Counted from the first letter of the stretch, positions 23,290-35,506 are shown. The stretch: DNA of 64,000 nucleotides from Pelobates cultripes (GCA_933207985.1 OW240913.1:330347960-330411959); one strand, 5' to 3'. Numbers and translations are program-made. Notes: generated from the letters alone by a model not told the origin.

Positions 23290-24241
23290 CTTAGGGCGGT
23301 CGTCTCAGGCGGTGGAGGTCTCGGCCCACACTCCCTCACAATTTAAAGAAACACCACAAGCTATAAGTGGTGTGGAAAGGGCAGAATACAGCCCTGATAA
23401 AATTGAAACTTATAATCACGAGGAAATTAATATATCAATAAAAGAAGCACCACAGCCTCAAAGGATTAGACATGCCGCCACAAGCAAGATGGCTGCTGAA
23501 ACAAAACTTGTCACTGATAGTGCCACTACCAAGATGGCCACCACTACAATTAACGCTGCAGGATATAACCCCACTATGCCACTTGAAATGGCTGAAGATT
23601 TGCCACCATCAGCTGGCATGCTCATTGAGCTAATTAAAAATGTAAGAGTGGACTTGAAAAATTATTTTAAACAGGATTTTGAAGCAATTTATGGCATCTT
23701 GGATGACATTAACCAATGTACGGAAGAAGTAGAAAACCGATTGCATTATCAGGAAAAAGCTCATTTGCAATTGGTGGACACAGTGAAAGCACTACCAGAG
23801 CAGTTGAATCAACAAGTGCAGAAATCAGCAGACGCCAAATATAGGAGCAGACATAACAATCTAAGGAATAGGGGCATCCCCGATAATATTGATAATATGG
23901 AACTACCAAATTACTTCCAAAACATGGTGAGGGCAGTTAAGCCAGCTGCCACAGATTCTGAACTGTTAGTGGACCGTATTCATAGGCTGCCCAAGCCAAG
24001 TACTGCACCAGCAGCGGCACCCAGGGATTTTACGTAAGAGCTACGTCGCAGAGGGATCAGATATAGGTGGGGATTTCCGGTAAAAGTTATTTTCTGTATG
24101 GATGGCCAGAATTTTATTATTACATCACCTGAGGAAGCAATGGAGGTCCTTAATTCCCTAAACAGACGTCATGTTGTCTCTCACCATCTACTCCTGTTCA
24201 GCCCAGCAAGAGGAGCAAGCCGGATGTCCCATGAAGTTTAA
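23290..24241 (+). pseudogene. L1/Tx1-like ORF1
   Basis: The long frame reads through an acidic N-terminal part and a coiled-coil region (ELIKNVRVDLKNYFKQDFEA, DDINQCTEEVENRLHYQEKA). It then reaches RSRHNNLRNRGIPD, the start of the RNA-binding domain, and LLVDRIHRLPKPS. One TAA at 24036-24038 follows PRDFT. The same frame then continues ELRRRGIRYRWGFPVK to a stop near 24241. The segment normally found between the P-R-D and L-R-x-x-G-I-x-Y-x-W stretches (roughly 70 residues) is missing, so an internal deletion accompanies the stop. The sequence upstream of 23290 in the same frame is probably not part of the protein. Confidence 0.85.
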
Positions 24242-24653
24242 CGCAGTTTCTAAGTTCCTGGTGTATTAGATCCAGCTTGTGGTATCAAGCTCTTCAGTTT
24301 TCCTGTTCTAATGTTGCTTGATGGATTGCATCAAAGTGCAACACAAGTTCATGGTTCTAATTTTTCTGCTTTTGATTTCTCTTTTTGTATTATTATTGTT
24401 TCTATAGTATTTTTGGGTTAAGAATGTATCACTCAAAGAAAACTTTATCTTTGGCTTATACAGCCGATTTCTGCCTTCACTGTGAAGATTACCGGGATTA
24501 CATGAATCTGCGGTTTCATTTTAATTTTTTCCTCTCTGTTTTTTCAGTTTGATTAATTTCTGGGTCCAGATGACTATGTCTATTGGAAGTGGACCGTGAC
24601 TGTTGAACCCAGAACTTTATTTGACTATGCAAGTATTTTTACTTAAATTTGAT

Positions 24654-25485
24654 TACAGACATTTCTCACTTTATGAACTCCCGCTTTATGAACTCCCGCC
24701 TTTATGAACTTTTTTCTAGATGCGCCGCCATTTTGTGTCAGTGTCAGGACCGAGGAGAATGCTTTGGAGCACAAACAAGAAGAGAAAGAGAAGAATTTGT
24801 GGTCAGGAGTTGAAAAGAAGAGAGATGAGGATCAGGAACACAGTTCCTGAAGATAAAGGGAAGTCTAAAAAAACAGATTTAGATTGTACTGTATTCTTTT
24901 TGTTCTTTCATGGGCATACATTACAGATCCTGTAATATTATTGCACGGTGTGCTACTGAGTATAGATTTGACTTGATTTGTCTGTGTGTGTCTGAGATAG
25001 CTGTCTGTGTGTATGTGTGTTTGCCATTGTGCCATGTTTTGGCAGGCAGCAATAGTAAGGAGCAAGAGGAGGGCTGAAAAGCCTGTATAAGGGGAGAAGG
25101 AAGAAAGTTTGAGAGCTGTAAAAATAAAAGGAGTAACAGAAAAGTGCTAAAGGAGAGGGGGAAGCTGATAATGAAGAAAATGAATAAGTAGGAGGGCTTA
25201 AGAGAGGTGCCCCCATTCAACAAGTGCAGCATGTCTCTTCATTAAATTGTATGAGGATTGATGATAATTTGATAAAGGTTTTTAATATGGTATGTATGCC
25301 TTTAAAATTCCTACATCATTTTTTATTTGTACTTAATAAATTTCAATGGTAAAATTTGTAAGTCATGAACGGAACCCATGCTTATTACATTGTGTCTATG
25401 GGAAATTAGTTCTCACTTTATGAGCTCTCACTTTATGAACTATGCTTCAGAACCAATTAGTTTGTAAAGTCGGGAAATACCTGTA
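24654..25485. mobile_element. pogo/Tigger-like non-autonomous element with TA TSD
   Basis: The element is 24656-25483 (828 bp). The left end CAGACATTTCTCACTTTATG pairs with a right end reading inward CAGGTATTTCCCGACTTTAC. TA dinucleotides flank both sides. Both ends also carry repeated CTTTATGAACT motifs. No transposase frame was found. It sits in the inter-ORF region of the L1. Confidence 0.75.
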
Positions 25486-25869
25486 TTTTATTTATATATT
25501 GGTTTATGATTATACTTTTCAATATGATTATACTTTGGTCACAACAGTTTCCTAAGTTAGCTTCTCTTCCCCCTAACCTGGGCCTAACACCCCGAGATGG
25601 AGATTTATTTTGTTTCTCCCTCATGGCCCTTTTTTTTGCAAATGTTTTTTTGTTAACAAAATTTAATGTAATAATTTGTATAATATTTGACAAAATTGGT
25701 TTAGTTTGTTCTTTGCCATTAAGACAAGCTTGGACACAATTTTTCTGCACACATATGTAAGAAGCATAATAATTTTTTAGCAGTATTGCAGGACTTGCTT
25801 ATAACATTTTTGGAGCGCGATAGTTTTTCTCTTTAATATTTTAAGTTCATAATATAAAATAATATAAAA

Positions 25870-26560
25870 TATTGTTTTAACATTTTTGTCATTTAATGTG
25901 AGAGGTCTAAACACCGCCTATAAGAGAAGATTACTTTTTAACGAAGCTAAGTCTTGCAATTCTGATGTCATATGTGTTCAGGAAACACACTTTAAAGATG
26001 GTAGAGAATACAAGCTTACGTCAAAACTTTCCCAACCCAATTTCATACTGTTTATAAATATAATTTTAGAGGTACATCAATCTTTTTCAACAGGAATGTG
26101 GCATGTTTTATGGGCAAAGTATTAATGGACAATGAAGGGAGGTATTTGTTGTGGATAGGTAAAATCAATAATGTTGAGTACACAATTATGAATATGTATT
26201 TTCCCAACACCGGTCAGTTAGTTTTTTTAGGAAAATGATGGATCTGGTGAATGAAAATTTAAGAGGTATTTTGGTAATTGGTGGCAATACAAATTTTGTC
26301 ATGGATGGAGAACTGGATAATGCTAGGGAAGACCCTGATCAATCCCATAGGAGAGATAGTGATAGACTGGCGGATAAATATTCTAAATACATGTATGATC
26401 CTTGGAGGGGAAAGAGATTTTACGTATTATTCTGTTTCAAAAAACATGTATTCTAGTATGGACAGGTTTATGGTTCAGAGTGCTTCAATCCCACGCATCT
26501 TGAAATCTGATACCTTGGATATTAATTGGTCCGACCATGCTCCTATCATGCATTAAGACG
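25870..26560 (+). pseudogene. L1/Tx1-like ORF2, endonuclease domain
   Basis: The apurinic-type endonuclease domain is readable in three pieces. They are SFNVRGLNTAYKRRLLF with VICVQETHF (catalytic E), a central part with VIGGNTNFVMDGELDN, and SSMDRFMVQ with NWSDHAPIMH (the terminal S-D-H motif). The usual G-D-x-N has become G-N-T-N and S-R-I-D has become S-S-M-D, so catalytic residues are lost in addition to the frameshifts. The domain normally nicks target DNA. Confidence 0.87.
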
Positions 26561-26879
26561 AAACTATATCTTCAGCCCCAAATAGAACTTGGAGACTAGG
26601 TGATTATTTGATAAATGATTCAGAAAATAGGTTGTTGACACAGAGGGTTTTGAGTGATTATTTCTTGGATAATGAACCATCTGAGGTTCCTGGCAAGGTG
26701 GCTTAGAATGCCCATAAGGCTCTGTTACGAGGTCATTTTATTTCTAGGGCATCTCACTTGAAGAGGATCAATAATAACAATCTAAGAACTTGGAGAAAGA
26801 ACTGTACAATTTGAATCAGGCAAATAAATTCTGAACTTTCCCAACCCTCTGATGTAATAATTGACAAATTCTTAGATAG

Positions 26880-28240
26880 AATTCCCTCGGTTTTCTCCAG
26901 ACAATTTGAAAAGTTTAGAGTGTGATATCTCAGCTGAAGAGATAGCTGAGACAATTAAGCTTATGCCATCTGCAAAGGCCCCTGGTCCTGACGGATTCAC
27001 CATATTATACTATAAAACCTTTTTCAGAAATTTTAATTCACCACATGGTAAAATTATTCCACACATAATGCAGAGGGAAAGATGCCGGAGGAGTCCTTGT
27101 GCACACAAATAGTCACTTTGCCAAAGCCGGGGGAAATTCCTGATAGATGTCCTAACTTTATACCTATCTCTCTGATAAATAATGAGTCAAAAATGTATTC
27201 CAAAGTTCTTGCAAATAGGTTAGCTAAATTAATTATTTTGTTAGTTCATAATGATCAAGTGGGTTTTGTAAGAGGCAGACAGGCACCAGATGGAACAAGG
27301 AGATTTATTAATCTAATCCAACATACTAATTCGACCAGAACGCCTTCTTTGCTTCTCTCTTTAGACACTGAGAAAGCGTTCGACAGGATACACTGGGGTT
27401 ATCTGTGGAAGACATTAAGTAGATTCCATGTCCATCCATCTTTTATCACTGCAATTAAGGCACTATATTGTGATCCCAAAGCACATGTCTCAGCTTCTGG
27501 TTTTAACTCCCAGACTTTTTATTTAGCTAGTGGTATGAGACAGGGGTGTCCTTTATCTCAGATTTTATTTGTTCTAGCTATATAACCTCTGGTTGAATTG
27601 ATTAGAACAACTCCGGGAATAGAAGGTATACATTTTAAAGAAATCACTCATAAAATTGGCTTGTTCACTGATAACATTATTTTGGCAATTAAAAACCCGA
27701 TAGAATCTTTAAAACATCATAAAGATATTTTAACTCAGTTTGGAGAAGTATCTTATTATAAATTAAACGAGTTCAAGACTCAGGTCCTGCCTTTCTATAT
27801 GAATTATTTAGAAGTCCCTACCCTAAAGAGATTGTATTTATTTGATTGGAGGATCGAATAATTGGAATACTTTAATTTATATAAAAAACCTAGTAAACAT
27901 GCATGCTCATAACCTGGGGAAAGAATGGCCGGACCTACAAAAAGAGATGGAGAGATGGGGCGGGATGGAGCTCTCATGGTTGGGGAGAGTTGCATCTATT
28001 AAGATGACGATCCTTCCCAAGATTTTGTTTTACTTTAGAACCATACCCCTGTCTGTCCCGTTATCTTTTTTCAACAAAGTTCAATCTGTACTGCTAAAGT
28101 TTATATGGGGAAATAAAATGAGTAGGATAAAGCTTACCTCTCTGCAGCATCACAAATCTGATGGTGGTATTGGAATACCGAATATCCGCAAATATTATTT
28201 TGCTACCAATGCTGCAGTGGTTGTTTGTGAGTTTTAATAG
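26880..28240 (+). pseudogene. L1/Tx1-like ORF2, reverse transcriptase domain
   Basis: Reverse transcriptase blocks occur in order: SAKAPGPDGFT, LPKPGEIPDRCPNFIPISL, NDQVGFVRGRQAPDG, the A block LDTEKAFDRI near 27367, the B block GMRQGCPLS near 27535 and the C block near 27660. The C block reads LFTDNIIL where the active enzyme has an A-D-D centre. Thumb and connector follow (LSWLGRVASIKM, FYFRTIPL, FKFIWGNK-type, GGIGIPNIRKYYFA). Frame changes occur near 27110, 27586 and 27850. The degraded C block alone would abolish activity. Confidence 0.92.
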
Positions 28241-30420
28241 TCAGAGGAATAGGCCAAGATGGATGGAGATGGAAGAGTCAAAAATTCTCCCAATAAGACT
28301 TACAGAGATTCCTTGGGTGTGTCCTGAACAAAGACCTAGAATATAATAAGTTATTTTTGTAAACTAAAACTACGCTCAGCGCTTGGGACATTGTTTTTAG
28401 GGATAATAGTCAGACTAAAACATTATATAGAGTAATGCCTATAGAACTATTGAATGATCATGTATCATTTTTAAATACAGAGTTTTGGAAACAAATATTC
28501 TATAACAAATCTGGATAGCTTTTTTTCTGGTAATGCCATTCTTTCATTTGAAAATTTTAAATTTAAGTATGGATTAATTAATGAGTCTGAACCTCAATGT
28601 ATGTTGATCATTGAAAAATTTAAATAATTATTTATTTATTTTCTTTCTTTTTTTTTTTTCATAGATATCAGATATTGGGACTACTTTACACCATTACCAA
28701 ATAGCATTATCAAGGTCTCATATCATCATATGCTTTTTAACAAACTAAGAAGGGGGGAAAAAGGAGAGAAAAAAGGAGAGAGAAAAAAAAGAAAGGGGAA
28801 GGAAAGTTCTGCCAGTACTTCTAACATTAGTGGTCTATTAACTCATCATCAGTATGTCTTAAAGTAATCTTGCTATGGTGTTTCTGCCCAAAACTCTAGC
28901 CAAGGTTCCGATGTCCTAATATAGTGGCCTCTCTTCCCCTGGATGGCCCAATGAATTTCCTCAAGTTCCCTCAATGCTTCAACTCTAAGTATCCATTGCC
29001 TTTTAGTTGGGGCACTGGGTTTAAGCCAATACGACGGGATCAAAGCATTTGCCTCATTCAATAAATAACTCTATAATGTCTGTTTGTTATTCTCCTTAAA
29101 GGAAGCTGGCCATCCCAATAGAACCTTAGATGGGGGTAGTTGATCAGGCATTGGTAACATTTTATAAATGACACTCAATACCTGACAGTAGCTCCTAATA
29201 AGTTTGCACTCTCACCATATATGTTCCATATTCGCACCCCTCTTTCCACATCTCCAGCAGCCATCCGAAGCTGGTAAACTGTATTTTTTTTACGTCGGTC
29301 TGGAGTATTGTACCATCTAGTAACTCTTTTAAAAATAGAATTTTTCTAGGAGTGCTCACCTGGGCTTTCATCCCCATTTTGAACACAAATGACCAATCGT
29401 TGCTGGTCATTTGAATGCTCAAGCCTTGCATCCAATTTAATTGGAATGAAGGAACAGTCTTATCCGTAGCTCCTCTATGGATTAGACTATATATACTGGA
29501 CAGATACCATTTTTTCTCTATCCCAGTACCACAAAGTGACTCAAACTCTGTTCTATCTCTCGTCTGCCAATATGGTAACACTTTTTGGTTTAAGAAAAAC
29601 TTTAAATACATGATACCCATTCTATCTATAAGAGCTGTCATATTGTCACAGGAAGGGGACTCTCTTAATCTGGTATTCCATCTGTTATTAAACTTGTTAC
29701 TGAAGGATCTGCTTCTTCTGTTAACTTTTTCAGTAGTTTGTGGCCTGGCCCAATCTGGAAATCCAAATTAGATGCTATTGGGAAAAATACGGATAATCTC
29801 GGGGATAATCCCCATCTATCTTCAAGCCTTCTCCAAGTCTGTAAGGCGTGGTTTATAATTGGATGTTTAGCGGGTGATAGTAAATTTAATTTACAATTCT
29901 GCCAAGGCAGGGTCTCCAACTTAACCTTTATAAAATCCCGTTCTATCTTATACAATGGCATTCCCTTATCTAAAATAATTATTTAATGTATCAGAAACTG
30001 ACAAAAAATTATAAGTCACTAGAGATATCAGCATTGGAAAATGTTTTTTTTATATGACCCAAATAAAAAGGGAACGATATCTATGTGTTATTCACTTCAC
30101 AATGCCAAACCCACAGTTAAATTGAAACATATGATGTCATGGGAGACGGAGTTGGGTATACAATACAAACTTGAGGAATGGTTCAGTTTCTTTAAAACTT
30201 TAACAGGTATTTATTTTTGTGCCGACCACTTTGAAAATCATTATAAAATTTTATACCGGTGGTACCTGGCTCCGTCTAGACTGCATAATATGAACAATAT
30301 GTACACCGGTGTTGGAGGGATAGGAAATATGGCCCATATTTGGTGGTATTGTCCCAAAATAACCAGATACTGGAAAATGATTCATGACTAATTGTAAAAG
30401 TAGATAGGACTATTGGTATT
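28241..30420 (+). pseudogene. L1/Tx1-like ORF2 C-terminus, split by an antisense L1
   Basis: The part before the insertion (28241-28634) encodes TLSAWDIVFRDN, LLNDHVSFLN and FENFKFKYGLINE. The part after it (29986-30420) encodes KILYRWYLAPSRLHNMNN followed by HIWWYCPKI. That is the usual L1 zinc-knuckle region, here lacking the leading C-W-R-C. The two parts join at the target duplication of the inner element. An incomplete second copy of the first part lies at 31694-32080. Confidence 0.85.
28622..29985 (-). mobile_element. Inner antisense L1/Tx1-like insertion, 5' truncated, 13-bp TSD
   Basis: The element is 28635-29972 (1,338 bp). It is flanked by AAATAATTATTTA (28622-28634 and 29973-29985). 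On its own strand it ends in an A-rich tail (complement of the T-run 28635-28660), as expected for target-primed insertion. It encodes only the ORF2 C-terminus. In minus-strand order these are KHPIINHALQTWRRLEDRWG (29890-29800), DRMGIMYLKFFLNQKVLPYW, a zinc-knuckle stretch ending HIWWEC (about 29250-29210) and ANALIPSYWLKPSAPTKRQW (about 29050-28990). It is younger than the element it interrupts. Confidence 0.9.
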
Positions 30421-30891
30421 TTAACATCAGAACTCACATTATTAAAAAAATTCTGAGTCCGTTAACAGAACAGATAAAATAATAATAGGCCACATTCTGA
30501 TTGCAGCTACTTCGTGCTTACCATGATTTCAGAAATCTAAAAATGTTCCTTCACTCAAAGAAGTTTTGTATTTAATCTTAGATAACAAAGCACATGAATT
30601 GTCTTATAGGAAAATTATGCATTCCTATGTAAAACTTGTGATTGGGATAAATGGGAAAAATAAATTAAAAAAGCATACTGTTTATAAAGTTGATGTTATG
30701 TAAAATTTTATAATTATACAAATACTGTAAACAATACATTGTTTTATTTGATACTAAGATGGATGAATACCCTTCCCCACCTCCAAGTTTCCCTCACCCT
30801 TCCTACGCCGAATTATTTATAATTTGTTGTAAATTTTTTTAAACTTTAATAAAAATTATTTGAAAAGAAAAATAAACAAAAGACGACGATA

Positions 30892-31214
30892 AAGAAATTT
30901 AGGACCTGTACGTTTAACAGGGTTATTGACTAAACTGAGAATCATTAGTTGTTCAAAGTGAGTGCTCAAAGTGAATCCAAAATAAATTTCAAAAGTCAGC
31001 TATGCTTCAGGTTTGGTTATATTGGTCTTAAATTTGAAATTCACTTTAAATAAAATTTTGAATTCCTGACAATCTCACTTCAGTCAATAACCCTGAACAT
31101 TTCAATTGTGCAACCTCTGAATTATACTCCTTCGTCTTTAAGGAGCATGAATTCTTCGGCATAATTTGTTGATCCCATGATCAAACAAAAATGACAATAG
31201 GAGCCGCAATCAGT
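30892..31214. other. Intron sequence, nothing recognised
   Basis: A short imperfect inverted pair (TTCAAAGTGAGTGCTCAAAG-type, 30950-31090) may be a decayed MITE. No gene was seen. Confidence 0.35.
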
Positions 31215-31215
31215 C

Positions 31216-31296
31216 AAAGAAGCAGCAACTTTTCGATCTGCTAAGAGGTCTTGGTCAAGCTAGCTAGCTAGCAGATCGAAACGTTGCTGCTTCTTT
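31216..31296. repeat. Strong hairpin / short palindromic repeat
   Basis: Arms 31216-31243 and 31269-31296 are almost perfectly complementary over 28 bp (AAAGAAGCAGCAAC pairs with GTTGCTGCTTCTTT). A 25-bp loop holds a GCTAGCTAGC tract. Confidence 0.8.
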
Positions 31297-31693
31297 TTTA
31301 TTTCTATTAAAACTGTCTGTGACTTGAACACCTTGAGTGCCTGGAGAATTTCTTGTGATCCCATGATAATAGGCTATAATAGGTTTTGAGATGTTTCTAG
31401 TACATTGAAGAGGAGCCATGAAAAGCGAAAACGTAACAGACCCACTTCTGCAACAGTGAAGATGTAGGTATCGTCTCAGCTTGCTTAGGTAGCCTTTATT
31501 TCTTTTAAGATAAACAGCTAAAGAAAGGGTTTAATCAGATGGCTGCTTGTGTAAGCAGAATCCCAGCAGAATAACATAGAGAGATTGAGAAAACAAGAAC
31601 TGATGCATTCAAAAGCATATGATTATATAAGAACAGTGATACTTTTTGGGATTTGTAGAAGTTTTTACCAAACATAGATCCCTTGAGTAATAC

Positions 31694-32080
31694 TCAGGAA
31701 TAGGCCAAGATGGATGGAGATGGAAGAGACAAAAATTCTCCCAATAAGACTTACGGAGATTCCTTGGGAGTGTTCTGAACATATACCTAGAATATGATAA
31801 GTTATTTTCGTAAACTAAAACTACGCTCAGTGCTTGGGACATTGTTTTTAAGAATAATAGTCAGACTAAAACATTATATAGAGCAATGCCTATAGAACTA
31901 TTGAATGAACATGTATAATTTTTTAATACAGAGTTTTGGAAAAAAATATTCTTTAACAAATTTGGATAGCTTTTTTTCTGGTAATGCCATTCTTTCATTT
32001 GAAAATTTTAAATTTAAGTATGGATTAATGAATGAGTCTGAACCTGAATGTATGTTGATCATTGAAAAATTAAAATAATT
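31694..32080 (+). mobile_element. Duplicate fragment of L1/Tx1-like ORF2
   Basis: This fragment aligns with 28241-28629 over about 388 bp at roughly 94% identity by eye. It includes the same stop codons and the same TAAACTAAAACTACGCTCAG stretch. It is truncated at both ends. Its 3' limit coincides with the insertion site of the inner element in the other copy and is followed by a T-rich, TTTC-repeated tract. Confidence 0.88.
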
Positions 32081-32502
32081 CTTTCTTTCTTTCTTTCTTT
32101 ATATTTTCTTTATTTTATTTTTTTGTCTCTCCGTCTAAATAGTGCATATATTCCTACATACACCAAGGCCAGATTAACACAGGGGCTAATGGAGCTCCAG
32201 GCCAATGCTTATAAAACAGACCCCATTTTATTTTAGGTAGTGTCTTTCTATTTTGTTTTACAGGTAACAAGATAACACACTATTGAGGAGCAATGCCTGA
32301 ATATAATTCCCTAATTGTGAGTGCAGTATATACTCCTTACGGTTGGGGTCTTGTATTTAATTTTCCAAGATTTTTATTTTTTTTAATAATTTTTTAGTGA
32401 TGTTTACTACATATCTTTATAAGTGATCGCTGTTGAAGAGTATGGTTTTCCCATCCCATCTCAATGAAGTTGTCATTGAGGCAGGAATGTATGGATATTG
32501 TC
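32081..32502. repeat. TTTC/T-rich tract and unclassified sequence
   Basis: (CTTT)n and T-rich sequence at 32081-32130 is followed by about 370 bp with no gene. A CAAGGCCAGATTAACACAGG segment near 32161 looks like a repeat end but could not be placed. Confidence 0.5.
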
Positions 32503-33030
32503 TTACCTATTATTATTATTATTTTATTATTTATATAACGCCAGCAAATTCTGTAGCGCTGTACAGTGGGTGGACTAACAGACACGTAATTGAAACCAGA
32601 CAAATGGACACACAGGAACAGAGGGGTTGAGGGCCCTGCTCAATGAGCTTACATGCCAGAGGGAGTGAGGTATAGTGACACAAAGGGTATAAATAGGGGT
32701 AATGAAATAGGTTGCTAGAAAAGTATTCACTGAGGGCTTAGTAGGTTATTTTTGACAGTTGCAGGAGAGGAGTCATGGATGAAAACCAGCTAACAGTTTA
32801 AATCATATGCTTTCCTGAAGAAGTGTGCTTTCAAAGATTTATGGAAGGAGTGGTGACTGGGTGAAAGTCTAACGGAGAAGGAAAGGAAGTTTCACAAAAA
32901 AGGTGCAGCCCTGGAGAAGTCTTGAAGGTCGAGCATCAGATGCTGGAGTACGGACAGAGGATACAGGTAGGTCTTTGGCAGAGCGGAGGGGCCTCGACGG
33001 GACATGCTTGTGTATTAGGGAGGATAGGCC
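32503..33030 (-). pseudogene. L2-like LINE C-terminal and 3' tail remnant
   Basis: On the minus strand 32935-32810 reads L-Q-D-F-S-R-A-A-P-F-L, a stop, N-F-L-S-F-S-V-R, then HSFHKSLKAHFFRKAYD. The pattern (S-x-A-A-P-x-L-W-N-x-L followed by S-F-K-x-x-L-K-x-H-x-F) is the C-terminal signature of L2-type LINE proteins; the stop replaces the usual tryptophan. The copy ends at 32503-32560 in the GCGCTAC / TATATAAAT / (AAT)n tail shared with 3479-3556 and 6841-6912. Confidence 0.75.
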
Positions 33031-34978
33031 GGTCACCACTCATAGTTTAACCAAAATGTTAATCGTCCAGTACCAGCCAGCTATGCTACTCTCTTCCTTC
33101 CTCCCGGCCTCAGTCCACTCTCACAACTGACCCCATTAGCCTGGACAGCTAGGCAAACCTGACTCGAGTGGACACCTCAGGTGTCCAGTGCTGGTGAACC
33201 AACTTTGGGTTAAGTTTTTGAAAATGTTTTAACTCCTAAAGGTAAGATGAAACTCCTGCTCCATAAAACCTCACTGAGATGAAGTTGTTATGAAGGTAGT
33301 GGTTCTTTTATTAACTGCAATCTTCCTCCTGTAATGTGACAACTGCATTGTTTTTAATTGACTTTTGCCCATTTTTATTTGTAATCTCTACCACTATGAC
33401 AATAGCATACCAAAGGAGATTACAGAAGTCAGAAAAGTTAAATGGAAATCATTTTACATGTACGTTTGCAAGACATTTGGCTAGCATAATGTATTGATGA
33501 ACTTGTAATACATGATTTAAAGTTAATCGCAGTGCCATTAAATGTTAAATTACATGATCAACGAAGCTATCTTTTTTTAATTGTCTCTGCACATCTATAT
33601 GTATGAGATGGAGGAGAGGGGAACTTACTCGTGATCTCTCTTGCCTATGAACCTGTAAGCCTTTATACATGCAGACTGTTCATTGCAGGTTTCAAAGTAT
33701 GTCCTACACAGTGCCTGTGAGGAAAATTGCTACAGATATCTACACTCTCTACAAAGGTTTAAATTGCTGCTGCTCTTGATTAAACAATATAGTGCTGGGG
33801 TGTCTTGCAGCCTCTGTGCATTCTCAGGAGCAAAAAAAATAATTTTCAATTAGAAACTGTTTTAGCTATTGTGTTGTTGATGGGAGGACAGAAGGAAGGA
33901 GGCATGACAGAAAGGGTCCAGGTTTATAACACATACTGACCGGGGTAAACTGTCCCATTATTATTTAGTACTGGACATTTTTAGTCCTAGGCTAGATTGC
34001 AATGATAACACACGTAGCACTAATGTGAGAGGTAATCCTCGATTGATGGTGTGATAAGACTGAAATACTAGTTTGGCTACTTTTAAATATTTTACTGTTT
34101 TATGCATAAACTCACATGAGGTTTGCCTAATTAGCGCGGTTTCCAGTGGCCTTCTTGTCATTGATGTTGCCATTGATCTATTACAAGGCTACATATTGTA
34201 TCGATCTTATTCTTTATTGTTCCACTTCAGATGCAATGCAGACTTTCTAAAAATGGACAGTTCACTGGGTGTATGTAAAAGATTAAGGAACTCCAAAGTA
34301 TCTATCTGCGAAAATGATATCTAGATAAATGTGTTTCCATTTTAGCAAAGATGAATCAGCCTGACTCACAGAAAAATAATTGACCATCCAATGCTCAAAC
34401 CAGAGACATCCGGCAAAAAAGCAAAACAAGTTGGCTATAAAACTTGATATTTCACATGTGATGTACGGCAGCAGTTGTGTGTGAATAACCAACTCGACAT
34501 ATTGCCATATGAGCAAATTCGTGTTATACGCAGAAAAGAACACCATAACTAATGCATGTGTTTCCAAAATGCCACGTACGCTTCAGAATTCACCTTCCAA
34601 ATATAGCACAAAGTAAGGAATAATAACAATTACTTCCTGACACAATGTATCAAGCGAATCAATCCGTGTACTGGGGATTTATTGTTATGACAGCTTTATC
34701 TAAACAACCGTGGATGAATCAATTTTACAAATTGAATTTCCAGTGAAATAACAATAACACGTACTACACTGTAATGTAATGACTCACGTGTTATCACAGA
34801 TGTAGAGTGCAAAACTCATTTTTGTTGTCTCCTAGGATTCTCTTTGCGTCTAGAGAATCCTGTCCAGAAAATGCAGACTCCCTAAACGTTTTATTGGGTG
34901 AATCAGGTATACTATGAACATATTTATAATTAGTCTGATTTGTACATTGCTGCCTTCTGTGTAGTTATAGATATAAGG
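33031..34978. other. Intron sequence, nothing recognised
   Basis: No gene or RNA gene was seen. The part near 33230-33320 resembles an eroded TTAA MITE end (ACTGAGATGAAGTTGTTATG). Confidence 0.4.
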
Positions 34979-35506
34979 TTAAAGGAACACTGTAACGTTA
35001 GGAATACAAATCTGTATTCCTAACTCTATAGTATGCTAGTGCATCCTTAGATTCAGCCCCCTCTCCATATTCACCTGTAAAAATAAAGAAAAGAGATTTT
35101 ACTTACTTTTTTTCCAGTGCCGAGATTCCCTCAGAGCTGCTGCCCACTCCGCTTCCCAAGACATCATCATGGAGGCATTGCTTCCACAATGGATATCCAA
35201 TCCAATGCTACTCATGGTAGAGTGTATGTGTGTGGCAAAAGTGGTGCGCATCCAATCAAATGCTACTCAGAGAAAAGCATTAAATTCAATGCTTTAGTAA
35301 AAGCAGCATTGGGTCACATGACCGAGTTTCACTGATTTGTTGCTGCGGAAGCACCTCTAGTGGCTGTCAGGAAGACAGCAACTAGAGGTGGGTTTAAGCC
35401 TGCAATGGAAACAATGTTTTACATTGCAATGTTAAAACTAGAGGGCCACTGCACCCAGACCACTTTGTTGAGATTACGTGGTCTAGGTGCTTTAGTGGTA
35501 CTTTAA
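34979..35506. mobile_element. TTAA MITE
   Basis: The element is 34983-35502 (520 bp) between TTAA at 34979-34982 and 35503-35506. The left end is AGGAACACTGTAACGTTAGG. The right end reads inward AGTACCACTAAAGCACC. Its right half matches the inner element at 14391-14819, including the hairpin near 35351-35387. There is no coding capacity. Confidence 0.85.

Larger units (their letters stand above)
23255..30890 (+). mobile_element. Near-full-length L1/Tx1-like LINE, inactive, with two insertions
   Basis: This element has ORF1 (23290-24241), an inter-ORF region, then ORF2 with endonuclease, reverse transcriptase and C-terminal zinc-knuckle parts (25870-28634 and 29986-30420). The 3' UTR ends in an AATAAA-containing A-rich tail near 30840-30890. 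Removing the pogo-like insertion (24656-25483) and the antisense L1 (28635-29972) leaves about 5.5 kb. The exact 5' end and the TSD were not found. Its proteins normally drive target-primed reverse transcription; multiple stops and frameshifts disable it. Confidence 0.88.
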
